Shown one piece after another: positions 13,171-29,937 of a stretch of DNA of 64,000 bases. Under the pieces are notes generated by a model, which searched no databases, was not told where the DNA came from, and saw only the letters and a list, made by a program, of their open reading frames with translations. The stretch lies in the NCBI GenBank assembly GCA_028583405.1, contig CM053249.1, positions 35,664,628 through 35,728,627 of the forward strand, read 5' to 3'. Source of the DNA: Pogonophryne albipinna. Lineage: Eukaryota > Chordata > Actinopteri > Perciformes > Artedidraconidae. Within the stretch, counting starts at the first letter, position 1. Each line of letters begins with the position of its first letter. Both the position numbers and the translations under genes were made by a program.

Positions 13171-16100
13171 TAGCTGTGACAGTGTGTGTTAAGGCTTTGT
13201 GGCATATAGGATATTTCTTTCAGTAGTGCAGAGATTGAATCATGGCTCAGCCTTTGCTGAGAGAAAAAAGAGAAAGAGACGATGTATCAATTATCTCAGA
13301 ATGCAATGCATGGATAAAACATATAAAAGGGTGAGGAAAGACTGACTGTTTAATATCCTTAATTCATCAGCTAAAACAAAGCAAACACAGGATCTCTTCT
13401 TCATTGTGCTGCAGAAGAGAACAGCTGTTAGTCGGCCATGCAGTCAGACTGCAGGTAGGCGTGTGTTCAGACCTGTTTCTGTCTCACAACAAGAACACTA
13501 CTTTGAGGTCAGCCAAAAGAACTCCCTGCAGCCGCTGAATCCATATTGCCGATTGTGTTTGTACCTGGAGATCTGATGGGGGAGTGTGTTTTTCCAGCAT
13601 GGTCAATTTAGTATCTCAGCGCTATCAGAATTAGATTGCTTCCATTTGATTGTGAAATGGCTCAATTGTGTGGAGTGTTTCCATGATCTGGTTATTAGGT
13701 GGCTGTATTCATTATGTGTTATTGAACACGTGATTACAACTGTGTGTATTTCTAACAGCCCGTTGCAGAGCACAGTCTGTCAGCGGTGACTTCCAGAGGA
13801 CCTTTCTAAATGCAGTATTTGTCTGTTCTGTTCTTCAAGTCAGAACACATTAATCTAGACCTGAGTGTGACTTTTTAAAACCTTTTTTACAACCAAACAC
13901 CTGTCATCAGATTATTTAGCAGCTGTTGGGTAAAGCTACCTGGTGAGACAAGCATGAGCATTAGCTATAATGTAACATTAGCTTTATTCATTCTCTGTTG
14001 CTTTAGCTGTTGTTGAATAACAAATATATATGTAATTCAAATGTAATTCAAATGATAGTAGTGATAATTCAGTTTCTCCATAAATTATTCAGTAGCTAAA
14101 TACTTAATTAAAAAAAACACCAGACACAAACACACCACATACTCCGACTCAGAAGACCAACATAATAAAATTAAACAAATAAATAAAAACAAGGATAATT
14201 GTGACTTATTGTGACTAAATAACAGTGTGTGGTTAAAAAAGACAATACATTAAAGGTAAAAATACTATAGAGAATACAGATTCCGGTATTCTGAGCCCTT
14301 ACCTCCGCCTTCACTGATGGCAAAAAGAAGGATATAATACACTTACATTTATTAATTGTGGCTTGATATAAAGTAGGACAAAAGTTGATTAACCACACAG
14401 CTCCCGACCGGACAAAAAGACGTGGTGCAGGCACGAAGAATAATACCAATAGAAATACATAACATGTTTCAAGAATGGTTCTGTGGTACATGAAGAAAAA
14501 GGCAAAATGGTGTTGGTGTAGACGAATCAATAGATCAAGTTTGGTGACTATAACACAACTGCCCTGAGACTGGGGCTGGATATCGGATCTTATGGCGGCC
14601 TTGGTGTAGCATTCTGGTGAGAGACAGGGAAAGAGGCAACCTTGTAGGTTTGTCTGATTGTCAACGCCCTGAAAAACGCCACAAGAAAAAACGAAAGAGA
14701 AGAAAAGAAGACAGGGAGGTGGAGGAGGAGGAGGCTTGTTTTCCTGGTTGTTATCTCCTCACTCAGCTGCCTCGTCGCGCCGCACAAACACCTGCCGGCC
14801 TTCCGCAACACCAAGAGAAAAGTCAATTCTGCCATGCGATCCCCGGCCCTGTGTGTCGGGAGCACACCCCGTGGACGTGGTTACCATGACACCTCTCTCT
14901 CCCCGCTCCACCCAACCACTCACTCCATTTTGGGCTTGTTTACTCACTATTCATGATTTTATTTTTTCCCTCTCCGCACAAACGCTTCTCTCTCCTCAGC
15001 TGCCTTTGATCTGGGTGTTCAGAAGTGAAACGCTCCTCTTTTGTTCCCCCCTCTGTCCCGTCTTTTTTCCTCCGAGCAGCGTCTTCAGAGTAGAAGCGTC
15101 CAATTCTGTCACATTCCTCTGTGGTCTTTGTGTGTTTGTGCCGGAGTGTGTCTACTGTACTGCGCGGGCCCTCACAAACCTGACTACACAAAAGCCTCGT
15201 GACTTTACAATAGCTGCGTGGCGTTATCTTGACAGCGGAGGAGAGGCCTCTTTGTCTCCGGGAGCTCCGTCGGCAAAGGGCTTTGGTGTCCAACAGCTCG
15301 GCTCCTCTGTGAAGGATTTTCAGGGAAGGTGGAGGATTATTGCTCCAACTCTCTTTGACTCACCACGCTTAGAAAACAGTCAAACAGAAAGGTCAAGTTG
15401 CCTCTCGATGACCCTTGAACTCTCTCATTGACGAGCTTCAAAATATTTGAACACAAATTGAGTGAACAAAAATAAGTATGGCACATACAGTAGCCCCATG
15501 TAAAACACATTGTGTTGTTTTTACTCCTATTATTTGACAAGTTAAAGAAGAATAAAGGTGATGAGTGAGCTTCAGCTGCCTGCTGTCTTTCTGTCCATCT
15601 TCTAGCTGCTGGGTCTCGTCTTATTGTTCACAGTGCTATCAATCTTTCCATCTGTCAATACAACTCATGTTACTAGCAAAGACAACCGTGTTCTGGACAG
15701 AATGTGAGAGGAAAGGGACCAAACTGTCCGTTTCTACCATTAGTGCCACAGCAAGTGTCCCGTCACATACGTATAATATAATAGAACAAAGCTAATTCCT
15801 ACTAAATTCCCAGTAGCCCTCATTGTTCTGACAGGAATACAAAGATCAGGTATAAACCCAACACAGACCTAAGCAAAGAAAAGAAACTGAGATGAGGTTA
15901 ACAAAGTGTGATGTAGCTACTAACAAGCTGAACTGTTACTGTACGCATTACTTGGGTCTGATTTGAGAAAGACATTTAGCCAATTAGTTATCTGTTTTTC
16001 AAACCACCATCAACACTTGTGAAAATGCACGTCAACTTAAGGGTTTTTATTAACATTTTGCTAAGAAATATCCAAAAAGTTGACACTACAGTCAGCCTTA

Positions 16101-16329
16101 TGTCAGAATAATCACCTCTCTTGTGAGTTGTGGTACAAGAGGAGGTTTTCGGGTCATCAGTCCTTTTGCAATAATTCTGGATTTACAGTTTTAGTGGGAT
16201 AAGGCACAACACCAAATCAACGAGCATATAGAAGTTTGAATGGTGTAACCTAGATAAATACAAACACCAACATCAGTTGCGTGTAATGTCCTAACTATCT
16301 TTGACATTTTATATCTTTAAAGCAATTTT

Positions 16330-16640
16330 CCTAATTCCAAATTGGCACATGACATTCTGAGATGTGGTCGGAGGAAAAGTCTGTGCCACTGATCGCTGTC
16401 TGCTCCCTCTGGATGGACTCTATAATCCCAGTGGTCAGCTCATGGGAGCCATTGTCCTCCTAAGTGGATAAACCGCTGTGGATTGGATTTGAATGGCATT
16501 AGCGGCGCGAGGAGCAATGACCAGTTAGAGGATTGTGAACTCACACAGATAACATCCTCACAGTGTCACACCTCAGCTGATGGCTGTCCAGGTTCTCTCT
16601 GACGCATCACATCAGTTCTGAGGTCTGTGAACACCCCGAT
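16330..16640. other. Candidate conserved non-coding element
   Basis: A non-repetitive stretch with balanced composition, including TGGATTTGAATGGCATTAGC and a GCGGCGCGAGGAGCAATGAC segment. It has no protein-coding pattern. The suggestion rests on sequence texture alone. Confidence 0.22.
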
Positions 16641-17508
16641 ATGATGTGCCGCCCGGCCTCTGCTGTCTACTCTCCTCCTCTCTTCTCCTCCTGTCGCCTC
16701 TGACTGCTTTAAAGGTTCTGCTCATTGGTGCCACAGTTTATCTGGATTATAGGGTCAGAATAACCCACCTCTCTCCCCCAGTCAGGAATGCACATGAGGA
16801 AAGGACTCCGAGCTGAGAGGGAAGGGAGATACCGCGTATGTCCACCAGGGGAGCCCTTCTCTATGAATCTGCTCCCACAGTCAGAGCAGTCAGTGAACGC
16901 TGCACAGAGCTGTGTTCACTCACTGAACATCACATAAATGATGTGCCTCAGAATTATTTTATTTAAGTTATTTAACTTAAGTTGTTTGCACATATTTAAC
17001 AATATATTATAAACCCATACAGTATAATAGGTTATAGTATTTTATTTTTAAAAGAATGAGTAAAACTGTGTTAATTCAAATGCAGAATTCTACTCAATTC
17101 ACATAACATAAATTCAAGCTTAGAAAAAGTCAAATGTTTCAAATGAAAATCTCATTAATTTCATTTTGACATGTTTGATGGCAGTAAAATAAAAATAAAT
17201 GACCATCCTTTTGGTTTGAAATGGGATGATTTAGAGTCAATAGTAAAGGGTTAACTGTTTATCATAATGGTGAACAATGTGAAACTACATTTCTTATAGA
17301 GATGAGAATGTAATAGTTACTAACTACTCATTCGGTTTTTTTCTTTATTGATAAAGTTATTCCACCCAAAACTAACAAATGTTCCACAGTCTAACCTCAG
17401 AGCTGTCATGGCTCCTTTTCTTTGGCTTATATTTATGTTTTGGACAGGAATATTAAAATATTATAATGGCATTTTTCTATTGTTATCAAGACTGCTCAAT
17501 CCTATTTA

Positions 17509-19245
<1,737 letters not shown>

Positions 19246-19292
19246 GTAGGTGTGCAGGAGTGGTAGCAACAAAAACAACAATCATTTAAAAA

Positions 19293-19332
19293 CAATAATA
19301 ATAATGATAATAATAATAGTAGTAGTAGTAAT
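19293..19332. repeat. (AAT)n/(AGT)n trinucleotide tract
   Basis: AATAATAATAATGATAATAATAATAGTAGTAGTAGTAATA-type imperfect trinucleotide run just after the CA array. Confidence 0.85.
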
Positions 19333-19452
19333 ATACAAAGACATTAAATGATGTTGCCACATTTTGTTGTTGTTGCATTCTCTGTCTCTCGCTGACAAAA
19401 GAGGGCAGTATGATGACATTGACAAAGTAAGCAAACTTTTACAGAAACAGCG

Positions 19453-19459
<7 letters not shown>

Positions 19460-19548
<89 letters not shown>
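19460..19548. repeat. (AG)n microsatellite
   Basis: About 44 AG units with one CGAG interruption at 19539. It is a pure purine strand and a candidate triplex/H-DNA former. Confidence 0.97.
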
Positions 19549-19549
<1 letters not shown>

Positions 19550-19592
19550 CAGAGGCAGAGAAACTTACTGTGTGTGTGTGCGTGTGCGTTTG

Positions 19593-19595
<3 letters not shown>

Positions 19596-19640
<45 letters not shown>
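19596..19640. repeat. (TG)n microsatellite
   Basis: About 22 TG units 50 bp after the AG array. Confidence 0.95.
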
Positions 19641-19641
<1 letters not shown>

Positions 19642-19891
19642 CATTAGGGGAGGTGTGTGTGTAGCATGCCTCTGCCAACGTGCGCAATATCTGCAATGAC
19701 TCGTGTGTGAACGAGTGCACATGCCCAAATAGACACACCCCTTACACACTACACACACACACACACATACACGGGAACACACAAATCACACACATTACAC
19801 ACATTACACATCACACACCACACATAGAACAAATATAGTTTTCCGGGAACGTATTATAGCTCCCTTTAAAGCATTATGAAAACACAATACG

Positions 19892-19893
<2 letters not shown>

Positions 19894-19965
<72 letters not shown>
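19894..19965. repeat. (TG)n microsatellite
   Basis: About 36 pure TG units. Confidence 0.97.
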
Positions 19966-19967
<2 letters not shown>

Positions 19968-20259
19968 CAGTGGGGGGTGGATTATTTTCACCTTCATCAT
20001 GCGGTATGAGACCAGAAAAAAAAATCAAAAATGTGATTTGTTCCCCCAATTTTTCAACCTGCCTTCAAGCAAAAATAGAAAGGTTTTAACGTGCAAAATG
20101 TGTGCACATTTTCATGTGTGCACTGTTAAATACTGTTCATCCTATACCCCACTTAAAAAAAGGAGAAATCCTCATAAGACGTGCAGCCAGCAGGTGTAAA
20201 TTCAGTCAAGACTAAAATGACATGATTATCCTCAAGTTACAGAGGGAAAACACTAACAG

Positions 20260-20620
20260 GAGACAAGGTTTGAAATACAATCTGGGTGCTGTAATTACAT
20301 TACAAGTGCTGGAAAGCCTTTGACCAGAGTAACCCTGATTAGCATTCAACGAACACTTGTCTGCGGGATGAAAGACTCATTGCGAGCCAGCCTGTTAATG
20401 ATAGTATACTCAAACAATCAGAGCAGAGCACACATTGGCCCCCGTCTCGCATGACGACAAACGCCAGTCCTAAATACGATGGCATCGCAGCGGCGTGTTG
20501 GAACGGCTCCTGCAGCGCGGCGCCAACCCGCCCGCGCTGCCAAACATTCTTCAGATTTCATTAGGTAATAGCTCATTCATTACTGAGGCTGAGACCGGGC
20601 TGCAGCCACCATTAAACCCT
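20260..20620. other. Candidate conserved non-coding element
   Basis: A single-copy stretch isolated between microsatellites, with distinct segments such as CTGTAATTACATTACAAGTG, AGTAACCCTGATTAGCATTC and TCATTAGGTAATAGCTCATT. It holds several palindromic TAATTA-type homeodomain sites. No frame looks protein-coding. The suggestion is based on texture only. Confidence 0.28.
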
Positions 20621-20621
20621 G

Positions 20622-20622
20622 A

Positions 20623-20694
<72 letters not shown>
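20622..20694. repeat. (CA)n microsatellite
   Basis: About 36 CA units. Confidence 0.97.
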
Positions 20695-20696
<2 letters not shown>

Positions 20697-20952
20697 GCAC
20701 TGAAACATAATGGTCACAAAGACGTGGCTCGTACTGGAGGCATGCTTGCCTCATGTACACACACCTACACAACCAAGGCTTACACTTATAATTTGGCTTA
20801 AACCCCCCCAAGGCCTCAGGGACCCTCCCTGGGTCTCTTCACCCTTCAATGAGCACACTTGCTGGGGGCCACTTGTCTTTGCTCCCCCCTTTCTCTCCTG
20901 GCCATGTGTGGAGGCCCAAACAGCTGGGCCCTGGATTCCCCTGCTTTTGTAT

Positions 20953-22559
<1,607 letters not shown>

Positions 22560-23760
22560 TGGGGGACGGGGGGGTGAGCGCTGTTTGAATAGGAGTGTGA
22601 CCGTGGAATAGCCACAGCACTAAATGGATTCAGTACAGGAGCCCCCCGGGTTTCCCCCGAGAGAGCCCCGAGTAATACATCATATTGCTCTTAAAATAGC
22701 TATTAACCATGGTGAGGACAGACACACAGAGGAGGGGGGGGGGAATTAAGCAATGTTCACAGAGTCATTCTCATACAATAACTCACCATTAACCTCGGCA
22801 CTAAAAGGCGTGCTGTCTCTCTCTGTTACGTGTGCCTTTAATTGATTCTCCTAGTCCCTTTGCGGCAGAAAGGGAACGAGAAAAGAATGAAGAGGAAACT
22901 TGCAGATGAGCGGTGATTCTTCCCCCCGTCAGAGTGCTTTAACTGGCTCCATGCCTGTGTGTTAACCGTGTGGAGAGCAGATATGTTACCTCATCACTCT
23001 CAAGTTGAGAGCATCCCAAAACTCATTCGGAAACTTCATGTGCTGTGTTTCTCCAATTAAAAGAGCCCATCCTGATAAGTATGGTAATTAGAGAATCCTA
23101 AGAAAATTAGATACGCAGCACTAATCTGTGGCTGTAAAGGGGGCTGAGGGGGACGAATTCAGATTAGGATTTAATCCACCCATATCCATTACTGCTGCTC
23201 AAACTGTCCGATACATCGGCTGAGGTTGACACATGAAAAAAAAAAAATTTGAAATCCCATCCTACAAATTAACATACACATATGCAAATTAGCTCTTAAT
23301 TAATTGCAAAACGTATTTTTGATTAAATACTCCAAATGTCATGATTCTAATCTTGACCGGGAATGGGAAAAAAATAAAGTTTTTAATTAACTTTGCCAGT
23401 TAAACCTCATCAACACACTGAATGGAGTATAATTAGGACACCGCCCTCTCTTCTCATTTCTCAACGGTGAAATCAGAAATCAGCCATTGTTATCACATTT
23501 GTAATGACACCAGTGTTTGAGATGAAGCCGCGATAAATGAGCAGGGTACTGATTTTCATACACAAAGTCAAATAATGCTGTTAATTGGCAAATATTCTTA
23601 TATTGATTAAATTAGATGGAAAACAGTCCTTTCATTAAGGCCCTATCATATAGCCTAATTCTGATCATCTTCTCTGTGTCTTTGGGATTACCAATTAAAA
23701 AGGCTTTGTTGAAGTTTCTCAGAGCGACGGGCGAGAGGGCGAAATGAAATTAGGCCTATA
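22560..23760. other. Candidate conserved non-coding / enhancer-like region
   Basis: The longest repeat-poor stretch in the left half. It is dense in TAATTA, CAATTA and ATTAAT cores (TTAGCTCTTAATTAATTGCA, TTTTTAATTAACTTTGCC, GTTAATTGGCAAATATTC), with a SOX-like AGCCATTGTTATC near 23483 and GCGATAAATGAGC near 23532. Such density is typical of developmental enhancers near homeobox-regulated genes. No coding signal was seen. Which gene it would serve cannot be told from this window. Confidence 0.33.
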
Positions 23761-23964
23761 GTTTGTGAGAGAGGAAGTGCACCCGCAGTCTTCCTCCAGT
23801 CTGCTTACCCAGCCTGTGTTTGTGTGGGAAGTCATGCTTAATGATGTATTCATCCTTTCTGGCTGTGGAACTCCAACTCAACGTGCAATCGTGCATTGTG
23901 CTCAATTATGTGAAGAGGGAGAGCTGATAATGAAAACTAACATGGAGCTCCTGAGTGGATCAAG

Positions 23965-25844
<1,880 letters not shown>

Positions 25845-27573
25845 AACTCAAGGACCTGTCTCAGGAGAAGCAGTGGAGGCATGTGAGCTCCATGGACAAC
25901 CCTGCCGACGACGCATCCCATGGGCTGCATGTAGAAGACTGTCTAAAGACATCAAGGTGGATAACAGGACCTAAGTATCTGGAAAAGGCTGGAAGGGCCT
26001 TATTCCATCAGAGGACCCAGAGGTTAGAAAGGACGTAGCAGTTAACAGTTTGAGTGTCCACGAAACCAACCCAACCAGCAAACTGTTTGAGTATTACTCA
26101 TCATGGAGCAGACTGCAGAGAGGGGTTGCTTGGATACTTAAATTAAGAGGAATCCTTCTTCTGCTAAATCAAAGAAGGAAATCTGCAAAGGCGGACCTTG
26201 CCCCAGATTGGACTCTTTTGAAATCCTTAAAGGACAAAATGAACAAGCTAAAGTTGACATTTGGATCACAACATCTGTCTGTGGAGGACATTAGAGAAGC
26301 TGAACAGTCAATAATTCACTCGGAGCAAAGACATCACTTCTCTCAGGAACTTGCACTTTTGGAGAAAGGAAGGCAAGTAAGAGCAAGCAGCTCTATCAGG
26401 AAGCTGGACCCAATCTTAGTTGAAGGCATGCTAAGAGTGGGAGGACTAATAAGCATATCAGCAATGCCAATGGATCTGAAGAACCCCATTATCCTGCCCA
26501 GAGACTCTACTGTATCCAAACTGATCCTCGGCCACATCCATCAGCAGATTGGACACTCGGGGAGAAGCCACATGCTCTCAAGACTAAATCAAAGATTCTG
26601 GTTGCCTCGTGCTAACTCTGCAGCCAGAAAGATAATCAGAGCCTGTGTTTTCTGCCGAAGAATGCTAGCCACAGTTGGAGAGCAGAAAATGGCTGACCTC
26701 CCAGAGGATCGGGTGTCTCCAGATCTACCGCCCTTTACTCATGTTGGTATCGACTTCTTTGGACCCCTGGAGGTTAAACGAGGCAGAGCAAATGTAAAAC
26801 GTTGGGGAGTGATCTTCACCTGCCTTGTGAGTCGTGCCATACATCTGGAAGTTTCAAGCTCATTGGACACTGACTCCTGCATCAATGCTTTGCGCAGATT
26901 CATATGTCGCAGAGGGCCAGGAACAAGCATCAGGACAGGCAACGGCACAAGCTTTGTGGGAGCACAGAAAGAGCTGAGAGCTGCTCTTAAAGACCTGAAT
27001 CAACACAAGATTCAAAATGCATTACTCGGGGACGGAGTCAAATGGACTTTTAATCCACCATATGGAGCCCACCATGGTGGAGTTTGGGAGAGGCTCATCA
27101 GACCTGTAAAAAAGATTCTGTGTTCCGTTCTAGAAGAACAGAGATTGGATGATGAGACTCTACATACAGCTTTGTGCGAGGTTGAGGGCGTCATGAATGA
27201 CAGACCATTGACTACAGTTTCAAGTGACCCGAACCATCTCGAACCCCTCACGCCAAATCACCTCCTTCTGCTAAAGACAAAACCGATTATGCCACCTGGA
27301 CTCTTTCACAAGGAGGACTTGTACTCACGGAGGAGATGGAGACAGGCACAATACCTGGCAGATCTCTTCTGGAGGAGATGGATAAGAGAATATCTCCCAA
27401 TCATGCAACAGCGAGTCAAATGGCACAACCCCAAACGGAAGCTTCGCCCCAATGATCTCGTCGTCATCGTGGATAATACAGCACCAAGAAATTCCTGGCA
27501 AATGGGCCGGGTGATAAAGACATTGTCAGGGTCTAAAGGGCTTGTCCGAAGTGTCTTGGTGAAAACATTTTGA
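25845..27573 (+). pseudogene. BEL/Pao retrotransposon pol, 3' part (RNase H end, integrase, C-terminal domain)
   Basis: The main open stretch (507 codons from 26050, with no ATG, so an internal fragment) has an HHCC zinc-binding motif (GHIHQQIGHSG... then CVFCRR). A DDE integrase core follows, with Asp235 in GIDFFGP and Glu347 in VWERLIRP. It ends in the LRPNDLVVIVDN C-terminal domain characteristic of BEL/Pao integrases. The second catalytic position, normally Asp in an SDNGTxF context, reads TGNGTSF with Gly297, so strand transfer should be abolished. Upstream, the NPADDASHG and RWITGPKYL motifs of the RNase H/integrase junction lie in another frame (from 25784), so a frameshift lies at about 25985-26005. 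Protease, reverse transcriptase and gag upstream are missing. An LTR follows 74 bp after the stop. Confidence 0.9.
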
Positions 27574-27646
27574 GTAACTGCTTGTTTTTTGGCTCTATTA
27601 TAATGTATTCATTGTTTTGCTACTGCGTCAACAATTAGAGGCCGGT

Positions 27647-28855
27647 ATGTTAGAGCCACAATTAAGTCAACGTTATTATTTAGATTCATAATTTGATAAA
27701 TGAATGAATGATGGAAAATGATTTATATTGCCATGGTGAATATCTTTTGATGAGATGATTGTTAATTTCAAATCGTAAATATGATCTGTTTCCTTGTACC
27801 TTCCGGTGTTTATTTTATGGCGCGTTTCCACTGCAGCGGGTAGCTCGCTTTAAGCGTGCCGAGCCGTGCGGGGCCCGTTTTTGGTTGCGTTTCCACTTGG
27901 CCTAGTACCGGCTAGCGGGTCCTAATTCACAGTTTTTCTGGCCCCATAAAATCGTGGTTCTAGGGCCAGGAACAACCAGGCTGAGTCGGGCTGAGTATGC
28001 TAAACTAGAGAGAGAATTGCTGGCAAGGGGGCTACAACTACAACAAGATGAACATATTTGACCGTGATTTAATTGTAATACACGTTTCAAAATGATGCCG
28101 AAGTAGCAACATACTGATACCGGTTAGTAAAAACCATGAATTAATGCTTTGACAAGTCTGCAGACAGACGGCAGGCGAAAAACCCTTTTAAAATGCGTGC
28201 TTTCTAAACGGAGCTTGGCTAAGCTAACGTTATATATGCTCCGACCGTCCACACTCACAACAACGGCCTATACAGACATAAATAAACCAGCGACTGTATT
28301 CTCCATGACACAGGCAGTCTGTGGTTTGTACTTGTTTAACTTTTGTCTAGTTTCTGAACAGATATGAAGAGCTGTGAGCTCTGAGTGCTAAGAGCTAACG
28401 GCTGTGTTGTTTTTCTGGAGCGCTCATTGAAGATGACGTCACGGCTCCGCCTACACTGCGTTACTATAGTAACTACCCCAGTTCCTAAACTGTAATGGAA
28501 GCGCAGCATTAAAGTGAGCCGGGCTTAATAAGGCCTAACCAAACCGAGCGAGGCCGAGCGAGGCCTGCAGTGGAAACGCGCCATAAGTGAGGTAATTGAG
28601 GGCAGCCGCGGGGCTCTGAGACCTGATGAGACGAGGAGCGGAACAGTTTTTCGACCGCAAATTGTAAACAGAAATTAGAGTTGCAAATTGGACTGCAAAG
28701 TATAGTTTATATAAGAAAGTATATCACCGAAATATTGATTTAGATTTGTTATTTTGAGGCTATTTAAGTCAATACTTTTTTGTTAATAAATTACATTTTA
28801 TGACTGAAAACCTTCGGCTGCTTATTGTTTTGGATTGCGTGTCGTCAACCCCGCT
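27647..28855 (+). repeat. BEL/Pao LTR, interrupted by a 772-bp MITE
   Basis: The LTR starts TGTTAGAGCCACAAT just after pol. Its two parts, 27647-27814 and 28587 to about 28855, are defined by an inverted copy at 29508-29925 that runs straight through without the 772-bp insert. The second part carries an AATAAATTACA polyadenylation-like signal near 28785. The exact 3' border is unclear because the inverted copy stops at 28827. Position 28855 is inferred from the sequence CCGCTCTATAGTGGC, where the internal region may begin. Confidence 0.75.
27815..28586. mobile_element. 772-bp MITE with perfect 22-bp terminal inverted repeats
   Basis: The ends are exact reverse complements, TTA+TGGCGCGTTTCCACTGCA+G and its mirror. 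The insertion splits the BEL LTR cleanly: the uninterrupted inverted LTR at 29508-29925 reads through the site around TTTAT/AAGTGAGG. Subterminal sequence is GC-rich and partly palindromic (GCCGAGCCGTGCGGGGCC; CCGAGCGAGGCCGAGCGAGG). No transposase is encoded. TTA/TAA at the edges fits a TWA target duplication, so PIF/Harbinger-like is plausible but unproven. Confidence 0.88.
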
Positions 28856-29222
28856 CTATAGTGGCAAAAGGAAACCTTGGATGCCACTACATCAAGTCGA
28901 AAAACTCCGTAAGGAAGAGACACACACCGTTTGGATCACCGGAAAAGAGGGACACACTGACAGACTGGGCCGGTCGTGAGTAAATAAATGGAAGAAATAC
29001 GTATACGCATTGAATGGAATGTCGGATGTGTTAAAGTCTAAAAGGAAATCATAACGGCGATGCACACATTGGAGGAGGAATGTAAATACCTGTGGATCAT
29101 CTGTGAAAATAATGTGATTGAATTTGTTTGTGCAGCTCAGGAAGCCAGTAGGCGTGCTCTGTGAGACTCATTAAAGGAGCGCAACGTCTTTTACGCACGG
29201 CCTAAAATCAAATAAATAAAGA
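28856..29222 (+). other. BEL/Pao leader between LTR and gag
   Basis: Non-coding stretch between the LTR and the gag start. I could not assign a primer-binding site; GTGGCAAAAGG directly after CTCTATA is a possible candidate. Confidence 0.4.
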
Positions 29223-29498
29223 ATGTCGGACGATCCCAGGACTTCTGCTGACGCAGAAACATTGTTAAAATCCCTCAAAGCCTCCCGCAGTGGGAAATTA
29301 GGAGCATGCACAAGGAAAATGAACAAAATGAAGGCCTTGCTTGTGGAGGATGGGAATGTGGAACATGTGAATGACGCTTTGGAAATGTTTCAACAAAATA
29401 TAAGTGACTTGTGCAGTGTTCATGAATCCGTACAACAGCTTTTATCAGAGGAAGAGAGAGAGGAGGATCATGTGGACTGGTTTGAGCCAAGAATGTGA
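29223..29498 (+). pseudogene. BEL/Pao gag, N-terminal fragment (91 aa)
   Basis: A 91-codon frame with a good ATG. Residues 12-35 (ETLLKSLKASRSGKLGACT and on) match the conserved start of fish BEL/Pao gag proteins as I recall them, and the rest is predicted helical (NDALEMFQQNISDL). The stop follows FEPRM, and within 10 bases the inverted LTR begins, so the remainder of gag (capsid and zinc knuckles) has been lost at that junction. It lies in the same orientation as the pol fragment at 25845-27573, with the LTR between them. The order pol end, LTR, gag start is what a tandem pair sharing one LTR would give. Confidence 0.7.
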
Positions 29499-29507
29499 TG
29501 ACTGATG

Positions 29508-29925
29508 CAATAAGCAGCCGAAGGTTTTCAGTCAAAACTTTTTTATTTATTAACAAAAAAGTATTTTTAAAGACTTAAATAGTCTCAAAATAACAAATCT
29601 AAATCAATATTTCGGTGATATACTTTCTTATATAAACTATACTTTGCAGTCCAATTTGCAACATTAATTTCTGTTTACAATTTGCGGTTGAAAAACTGTT
29701 CCGATCCCCGTCTCATCAGGTCTCAGAGAACCGCGGCTGTCCTCAATTACCTCACTTAAATAAACACCGGAAGGTACAAGGAAACAGATCATATTTACGA
29801 TTTAAAGAGAACAATCATTTCGTCAAAATATATTCACCTTGGCAATATAAATCATTTTCCATCATTCATTCATTTATCAAATTATGAATCTAAATAATAA
29901 CTTTGACTTCATTGTGGCTCTAAAA
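29508..29925 (-). repeat. Inverted BEL/Pao LTR copy
   Basis: Reverse complement of the LTR at 27647-28827 minus the MITE. It begins CAATAAGCAGCCGAAGG and ends at GTGGCTCTAA. Differences are scattered single bases and short indels. It faces the upstream copy, giving an inverted pair about 680 bp apart. Confidence 0.88.
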
Positions 29926-29937
29926 GTATATACATAT

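Noticed and set aside
14171..14530. 119-aa minus-strand frame
   Set aside because: AT-rich DNA giving Phe/Leu-rich translation; no motif and no supporting context.
14736..15431. 231-aa plus-strand frame
   Set aside because: No domain, no homologous motif. The opposite strand is also open in part. The region is pyrimidine-rich, which lowers stop frequency, so it is probably chance.
20495..20710. 71-aa frame starting in a GC-rich segment as a possible exon
   Set aside because: It runs straight into a CA microsatellite encoding Thr-His repeats. The non-repeat part has no motif.
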